Positions 60,354-64,000 of a stretch of DNA of 64,000 nucleotides are shown one piece after another. This DNA is from Homoserinimonas sp044769865 (GTDB taxonomy: Bacteria > Actinomycetota > Actinomycetes > Actinomycetales > Microbacteriaceae): assembly GCF_044769865.1 (NCBI RefSeq), contig NZ_JBIZWA010000002.1:62001-126000 (forward strand), given 5' to 3'. Made by a program: the position numbers and the translations under genes. How positions within the stretch are numbered: the first letter of the stretch is position 1; each line of letters begins with the position of its first letter. The notes under the pieces are model-generated. The model made no database searches, had not been told where the DNA came from, and saw nothing but the letters and a program-made list of their open reading frames with translations.

Positions 60354-60650
60354 ATGCGGTATGAGTTCACGAGCGAGCTGTGGCGGTGGAAGGGCCGGGT
60401 CGATTCGACCTGGGTCTTCGCCTCGGTGCCGGAGGAGGTCTCCGACGAGATCCAGCAGGTCGTCGCGGGCATGGAGAACGGCTTCGGCTCGGTGCGCGTC
60501 GATGTCTCGCTTGGGGCGAGCCGGTGGCGCACCTCGATCTTTCCGAGCGATCGTGCCTACTCCCTGCCGATCAAGAAGGCAGTGCGTTCCGCGGAGGGCG
60601 TAGACCTCGGCGACGAGGTGCGCCTCGCGATCGAGCTGGTCGACTTCTAG
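60354..60650 (+). CDS. DUF1905 family protein
   Basis: The 98-residue protein begins RYEFTSELWRWKGRVDSTWVFASVPEEVSDEI and ends SLPIKKAVRSAEGVDLGDEVRLAIEL, the compact beta-barrel-like DUF1905 pattern (often fused to YdeI in other species; a stand-alone YdeI is at 19196). ATG 60354 chosen by family start; GTG 60345 is possible. Function unknown. Confidence 0.83.
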   Translation: MRYEFTSELWRWKGRVDSTWVFASVPEEVSDEIQQVVAGMENGFGSVRVDVSLGASRWRTSIFPSDRAYSLPIKKAVRSAEGVDLGDEVRLAIELVDF

Positions 60651-60673
60651 TCAGCGCTCGGTACCATGAATCG

Positions 60674-61504
60674 ATGAGCACCCCCTTCACGATGGGCCCG
60701 GCGATCCTCTTCTGCCCGGCCGACCGACCCGAGCGTTTCGCCAAGGCCGCTGAGCGAGCGGATGCCGTCATCCTTGACCTCGAAGACGCGGTGGGTGAGG
60801 CCAACAAGGCGGCAGCGCGTGAGGGGGTCATTGCCTCCTCGCTCGACCCTGAGCGCACGATCCTGCGCATCAACAGCACGCGCAGCGAGCACTTCGAGGC
60901 AGATCTCGACACGCTCGCGAGGAGCGGTTACAGCACCGTCATGGTGCCCAAGGTCATGACGCCGGAGGAGCTCGCGCTCCTCGCCCCATACCGGGTCGTC
61001 GCCCTCATCGAGTCCGCGCGGGGACTCCTGGCCGCACCCGAGATCGCCGCGCTGCCCCACGTCGTCGGCCTCTTCTGGGGCGCCGAGGACCTCACGGTCT
61101 CCCTCGGCGGCACGAGCAGCCGCGGCCCGGACGGGCGCTACCGCGACGTGATCCGGGTCGCTCGCTCGAACATCCTCCTCGCGGCGCGCGCGAACGGCAA
61201 GGCCGCCATCGACGCGATCAACGTCGACTTCACGAATCTCGATTCCCTCGCAGCAGAAGCAGCGGATGCCGCGGCGAGCGGTTTTTCCGCGACCGCCTGC
61301 ATCCATCCGGCCCAGGCCGAGACGATCCGTGCCGCCTACCGCCCCTCGGCGGAGCAGCTCGACTGGGCGCAGCGCGTCGTGGACGGGGCCGCCGCGACCC
61401 AGGGAGCGTTCAGCGTCGACGGGGCGATGATCGACGAGCCGGTCATCCGTCACGCAGAGGCGCTGCTGCGCCGCGCGGGAACAGACGAGCGCTCCGCGCG
61501 TTAG
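60674..61504 (+). CDS. HpcH/HpaI aldolase / CitE-like lyase
   Basis: The 276-residue TIM-barrel lyase shows FCPADRPERFAKAAERADAVILDLEDAV, RINSTRSEHFEADL, VALIESARGLLAAPEIAAL and GAEDLTVSLG, the metal and CoA-handling blocks of CitE-like proteins (malyl-, citramalyl- or methylmalyl-CoA lyases). Stand-alone copies in actinobacteria lack citrate lyase alpha, as here. Being near an E1/E2 operon hints at branched-chain acid breakdown. ATG 6 nt after TACCAT (60662-60667). Confidence 0.87.
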   Translation: MSTPFTMGPAILFCPADRPERFAKAAERADAVILDLEDAVGEANKAAAREGVIASSLDPERTILRINSTRSEHFEADLDTLARSGYSTVMVPKVMTPEELALLAPYRVVALIESARGLLAAPEIAALPHVVGLFWGAEDLTVSLGGTSSRGPDGRYRDVIRVARSNILLAARANGKAAIDAINVDFTNLDSLAAEAADAAASGFSATACIHPAQAETIRAAYRPSAEQLDWAQRVVDGAAATQGAFSVDGAMIDEPVIRHAEALLRRAGTDERSAR

Positions 61505-61545
61505 CTCCACCGTACGTACCACCCCGTCGAAAGGTCCACCACCGC

Positions 61546-62433
61546 ATGACCACCCTTGCCGTCGCCGGTGCCACCGGTCACCTCGGCCGACTCGTCCTCG
61601 CCAGCCTCATCGAGCGGGGTGCCGCCCCGAGCGACATCGTCGCCATCGGCCGGGATGTCTCGAAGATCGCCGATTTCGCCGAGCAGGGGGTCACCGTGCG
61701 CGCTGCCGACTACTCGGATGCCGCATCCCTCGACCCCGCCCTCGACGGCGTCGACCGCCTACTGCTCATCTCGGGCAGCGAGGTGGGTCGTCGAGTCGCC
61801 CAGCACACGAACGTCGTGCAGGCCGCCAAGCGGGCGGGGGTGCAGTTCATCGCGTACACGAGCGCGCCCCACGCCGACACGACGAGCCTCGCACTCGCCC
61901 CGGAGCACAAGGCGACGGAGCAGATCATTCGCGACTCGGGCATCCCCTTCGCCCTCCTGCGCAACAACTGGTACACCGAGAGCTACCTCCAGGTTGCCGA
62001 GCAGGCGAAGTACACGGGGCTCATCATCGCGAGCCTCGGTGACGGTCGCATCGCGAGCGCGAGCCGCCGCGACTACGCGGAGGGTGCCGCCGTAGTACTG
62101 CTCAGCGAGGGACACGAGGGCGCGACCTACGAGTTCTCAGGCGATGTGGCCTGGGACTACGACGACCTGGCCCGCGTCGTCTCGACGATCGTTGAACGCG
62201 AGGTCGCCTACAAGCGGGTGTCGTCAAAGGACCACCGCAAGATCCTCACGAAGGCGGGTCTCGACATGGGGACCGCGGGCTTCGTCGTCACGCTCGACAC
62301 CAACACGAGGGAGGGGGCGCTGGCGGATGCGACAGACACGCTCAGCACCCTCATCGGGCGGCCGACGACTCCGCTCGCCGATGGCCTCGCATCCGCTTAC
62401 GCGGAGGCCATGGCCGCGCGCCAACAGGAGTGA
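61546..62433 (+). CDS. NAD(P)H-binding SDR, quinone oxidoreductase 2-like
   Basis: The 295-residue atypical SDR opens LAVAGATGHLGRLVLASLIERG (GxxGxxG nucleotide site) and continues with LLLISGSEVGRR and RNNWYTESYL, typical of YtfG/QorB and NmrA-like proteins. Such enzymes reduce quinones or sense redox state. Palindrome GTACGTAC lies just upstream of the start. Substrate not established. Confidence 0.88.
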   Translation: MTTLAVAGATGHLGRLVLASLIERGAAPSDIVAIGRDVSKIADFAEQGVTVRAADYSDAASLDPALDGVDRLLLISGSEVGRRVAQHTNVVQAAKRAGVQFIAYTSAPHADTTSLALAPEHKATEQIIRDSGIPFALLRNNWYTESYLQVAEQAKYTGLIIASLGDGRIASASRRDYAEGAAVVLLSEGHEGATYEFSGDVAWDYDDLARVVSTIVEREVAYKRVSSKDHRKILTKAGLDMGTAGFVVTLDTNTREGALADATDTLSTLIGRPTTPLADGLASAYAEAMAARQQE

Positions 62434-62445
62434 CTGGGGCCTTTC

Positions 62446-62916
62446 TCAGTCCTCGAAGGTGTTGAGGAGGCCGTGTGCCGCGCGGTCGAGGTACGCCCAC
62501 AGGGTCGCGTCGTCGAGCGGGCTGAGTTCGAGCGTGTCGAGCGCTCGGCGCATGTTCGCGAGCCAGGCATCGCGGGCCTTCGGGCCGACCTTGTAGGCGG
62601 CGTGCCGCATCCGGAGTCGCGGGTGGCCGCGCTGTTCGCTGTAGGTGCCGGGCCCGCCCCAATACTGCTCGAGGAACATCGTGAGGCGCTGCACGGCCCC
62701 CTCAAGGTCGTCTGCCGGATACATGGGCCACAGCACCGGGTCCTGCTGCACGCCGTCATAGAACGCCCGCACGAGGCGATCGAAGGTCTCGTGACCGCCG
62801 ACCTGCTCAAAGAAGCTTCCGCCGGCGGCCGGGCCGTTCTCGGTCGATCGCAGCGTCACGGGGCTGCGCACGCCCTCGGGGCCGGCGGGAACATCGTTCG
62901 GGTGGGACTGGCTCAT
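62446..62916 (-). CDS. Truncated haemoglobin (group II, HbO-like)
   Basis: The 156-residue protein holds a 2-over-2 globin: FFEQVGGHETFDRLVRAFYDGV (Tyr B10), FLEQYWGGPGTYSEQRGHPRLRMRH (proximal His F8) and ARDAWLANM (Trp G8), the marks of group II globins. It probably handles O2, NO or peroxide in the cytoplasm. Its start overlaps the MscS end by 4 nt, an unusual pairing. Confidence 0.93.
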   Translation of the reverse strand: MSQSHPNDVPAGPEGVRSPVTLRSTENGPAAGGSFFEQVGGHETFDRLVRAFYDGVQQDPVLWPMYPADDLEGAVQRLTMFLEQYWGGPGTYSEQRGHPRLRMRHAAYKVGPKARDAWLANMRRALDTLELSPLDDATLWAYLDRAAHGLLNTFED

Positions 62917-63938
62917 CGTGGCTCCTTGCGGGTTCGTGCAGGCTTGGGGGAGGCGGGCTCCGAGATCGCGAGCGGACTCGTCTTCGGCGGTCGCGCGCCC
63001 GTGACATTCGTGGCGCCGTCGTAGCCCTTCAAGACAACGCTATTGAGCGCGGGAAGGCGCACGCCCATCTCATCGAGCGTCGCCTTCAGCCGGGCGCGAA
63101 GCTCGCGGGCGACATCGTCCTTGCTCGACGACCTCGTCTTGACGACGAGGCGCACGACGACCGCCTCGGAGGAGATCGACTCGATGCCCCAGATCTCCGG
63201 TTTCTCGAGGATGCGGCTGCGCCACTTGGAGTTCTGGTACATGTCGACCGCGGTTGCGAGCATCCGCTCCTGCACCAGCTCGACATCCGCCTCATAGGGC
63301 ACCGCGAGGTCGATGATCGCGCGCGCCCACCCCTGCGAGAGGTTCCCCACCCGCAGAATCTCGCCGTTGCGCACGAACCAGAGGGTCCCATTGACGTCGC
63401 GCACCTGCGTGACCCGGATGCCGACCACCTCGACGACGCCCGTTGCGGGCCCAAGATCGACGACGTCACCGACGCCGAGCTGGTCCTCCGCAACCATGAA
63501 GATGCCGTTGAGCACATCCTTGACGATGTTCTGCGCACCGAAGCCGAGGCCAGCCCCTACGGCGGCGCTGATGATCGCGAATGCCCCTGAGGCGTTGGGG
63601 AACACCACCCCGACGAGCAGGATGAGCGCGAGCACAACCACGACCGAGGTCACAGCGCTGTTCAGCACGGTTCCCAGCGCCCGCGTGCGCTGCACGACGC
63701 GAGCGGCAGCCAAAGGAGAAGCGGAGAGTGCCTGGGTGTCCTCAACCCTCTGCCGCTTCTTCACGCCGCGCACGACGCGGTCCACGACGCGGGCGATGAT
63801 CCGCAGCAGCACGTAGCGCACCACGATGGAGCCCGCGACGATCAGCAGCACCTTGAGTGGCACCTGCCAGGTGTCGATGAACGCCAGCACATCCGCCCAG
63901 AAGGCGGTCCAATCGAAGGCGGCGGGAGTCTCGTCCAT
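62913..63938 (-). CDS. MscS-family mechanosensitive channel
   Basis: The 341-residue protein has about three N-terminal helices, then the pore and beta domain: NIVKDVLNGIFMVAEDQLGVGDVVDLG, GVVEVVGIRVTQVRDVNGTLWFVRNGEI, and an alpha/beta C-terminal vestibule with RARLKATLDEMGVRLP. Length and motifs match small MscS channels that release solutes on hypo-osmotic shock. First gene of a two-gene transcript with the globin. Confidence 0.93.
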   Translation of the reverse strand: MDETPAAFDWTAFWADVLAFIDTWQVPLKVLLIVAGSIVVRYVLLRIIARVVDRVVRGVKKRQRVEDTQALSASPLAAARVVQRTRALGTVLNSAVTSVVVVLALILLVGVVFPNASGAFAIISAAVGAGLGFGAQNIVKDVLNGIFMVAEDQLGVGDVVDLGPATGVVEVVGIRVTQVRDVNGTLWFVRNGEILRVGNLSQGWARAIIDLAVPYEADVELVQERMLATAVDMYQNSKWRSRILEKPEIWGIESISSEAVVVRLVVKTRSSSKDDVARELRARLKATLDEMGVRLPALNSVVLKGYDGATNVTGARPPKTSPLAISEPASPKPARTRKEPR

Positions 63939-63958
63939 TTGCCGCCAAGTCTAAGCGG

Positions 63959-63997
63959 GGTGCCTGCGTGACCCTTTCGAAGGGCCACGCAGGCACC
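63959..63997. terminator. Long hairpin at the right window edge
   Basis: Twelve-base arms (63959-63970 and 63986-63997) with a CCCT/AGGG continuation and a 5-nt loop. No T-run is visible before the window ends. Could terminate a gene lying to the right. Confidence 0.45.
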
Positions 63998-64000
63998 AGC

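Noticed and set aside
61512..61525. GTACGTAC palindrome before the quinone-reductase-like SDR as an operator
   Set aside because: Eight bases are too few to distinguish from chance, and no second copy is nearby.

Overview
The window is chromosomal DNA of a high-GC actinobacterium, most likely a Microbacteriaceae (Micrococcales). The evidence is the GC-rich codon use, frequent GTG starts, the ligA-gatCAB and orn-tRNA-His neighbourhoods, a LigA carrying the Micrococcales-type insertion, and many actinobacterial families (DUF3097, DUF2017, SatD, DUF1023 hydrolase, POL-PE-LIG LigD, GatCAB). The sequence is gene-dense. I saw no prophage, intact insertion sequence, CRISPR array, rRNA or plasmid function, so this looks like core plus lineage-specific chromosome rather than an island.

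Layout. 1-639: start of a peptide-type ABC binding lipoprotein, cut by the window edge. 0.75-7.9 kb: ligA, a secreted-type hydrolase and the tRNA-dependent amidotransferase genes gatCAB. 8-18 kb: Ser/Thr kinase plus hydrolase, a luciferase-like oxidoreductase, a SatD/membrane-protein pair with its own paired palindromes, a NYN-LOTUS RNA-processing-type protein, a GerW-like protein, phosphoesterase-nnrE facing a DUF503 gene, a repetitive DUF4097 lipoprotein and a zinc alcohol dehydrogenase. 18-25 kb: an orphan YidC/Oxa1 paralogue, an ankyrin-methyltransferase pair, a radical SAM gene with a near-perfect LexA box, and DUF3097. 25-30 kb: zapE, fadD, glpK and a general-stress-type SDR. 30.7-37.4 kb: a DNA-repair cluster with the two-component NHEJ system (LigD, Ku) and DinB, plus a CDF exporter and an M23 peptidase. 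37.4-39.8 kb: the clpS-DUF2017-metallopeptidase operon, tRNA-His, orn and tRNA-Arg. 39.8-50 kb: mixed housekeeping genes (F420-type oxidoreductase, DMT exporter, aldo/keto reductase, msrA, an SSB, ettA, DedA, two thioesterases). 50.4-54.3 kb: an IdeR/DtxR-controlled siderophore ABC importer. 56-59.6 kb: a 2-oxoacid dehydrogenase operon (E1 alpha, E1 beta, E2) behind an unusual triple direct repeat. 59.7-64 kb: pterin dehydratase-VOC fusion, CitE-like lyase, quinone reductase-like SDR, truncated haemoglobin and an MscS channel.

Regulation. At least seventeen genes carry a TAnnnT hexamer exactly 6-7 nt before their start codon, which points to widespread leaderless transcription. Specific candidate control sites are a LexA box (22155), overlapping IdeR boxes (50421), paired 17-bp palindromes before satD (13029), a three-fold 13-bp repeat before the E1/E2 operon (56019), a tandem 10-bp repeat between ligD and ku (33262) and a hairpin-rich divergent region at 30391.

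I did not find one clear-cut new multi-gene defence or biosynthetic system. The best candidates for new biology are the leaderless set, the E2 subunit that seems to lack its subunit-binding domain together with its repeat operator, the autoregulated-looking SatD/membrane pair, the NYN-LOTUS protein and the structured 30.4-kb leader. All functional calls come from reading the sequence by eye; no database search was run.
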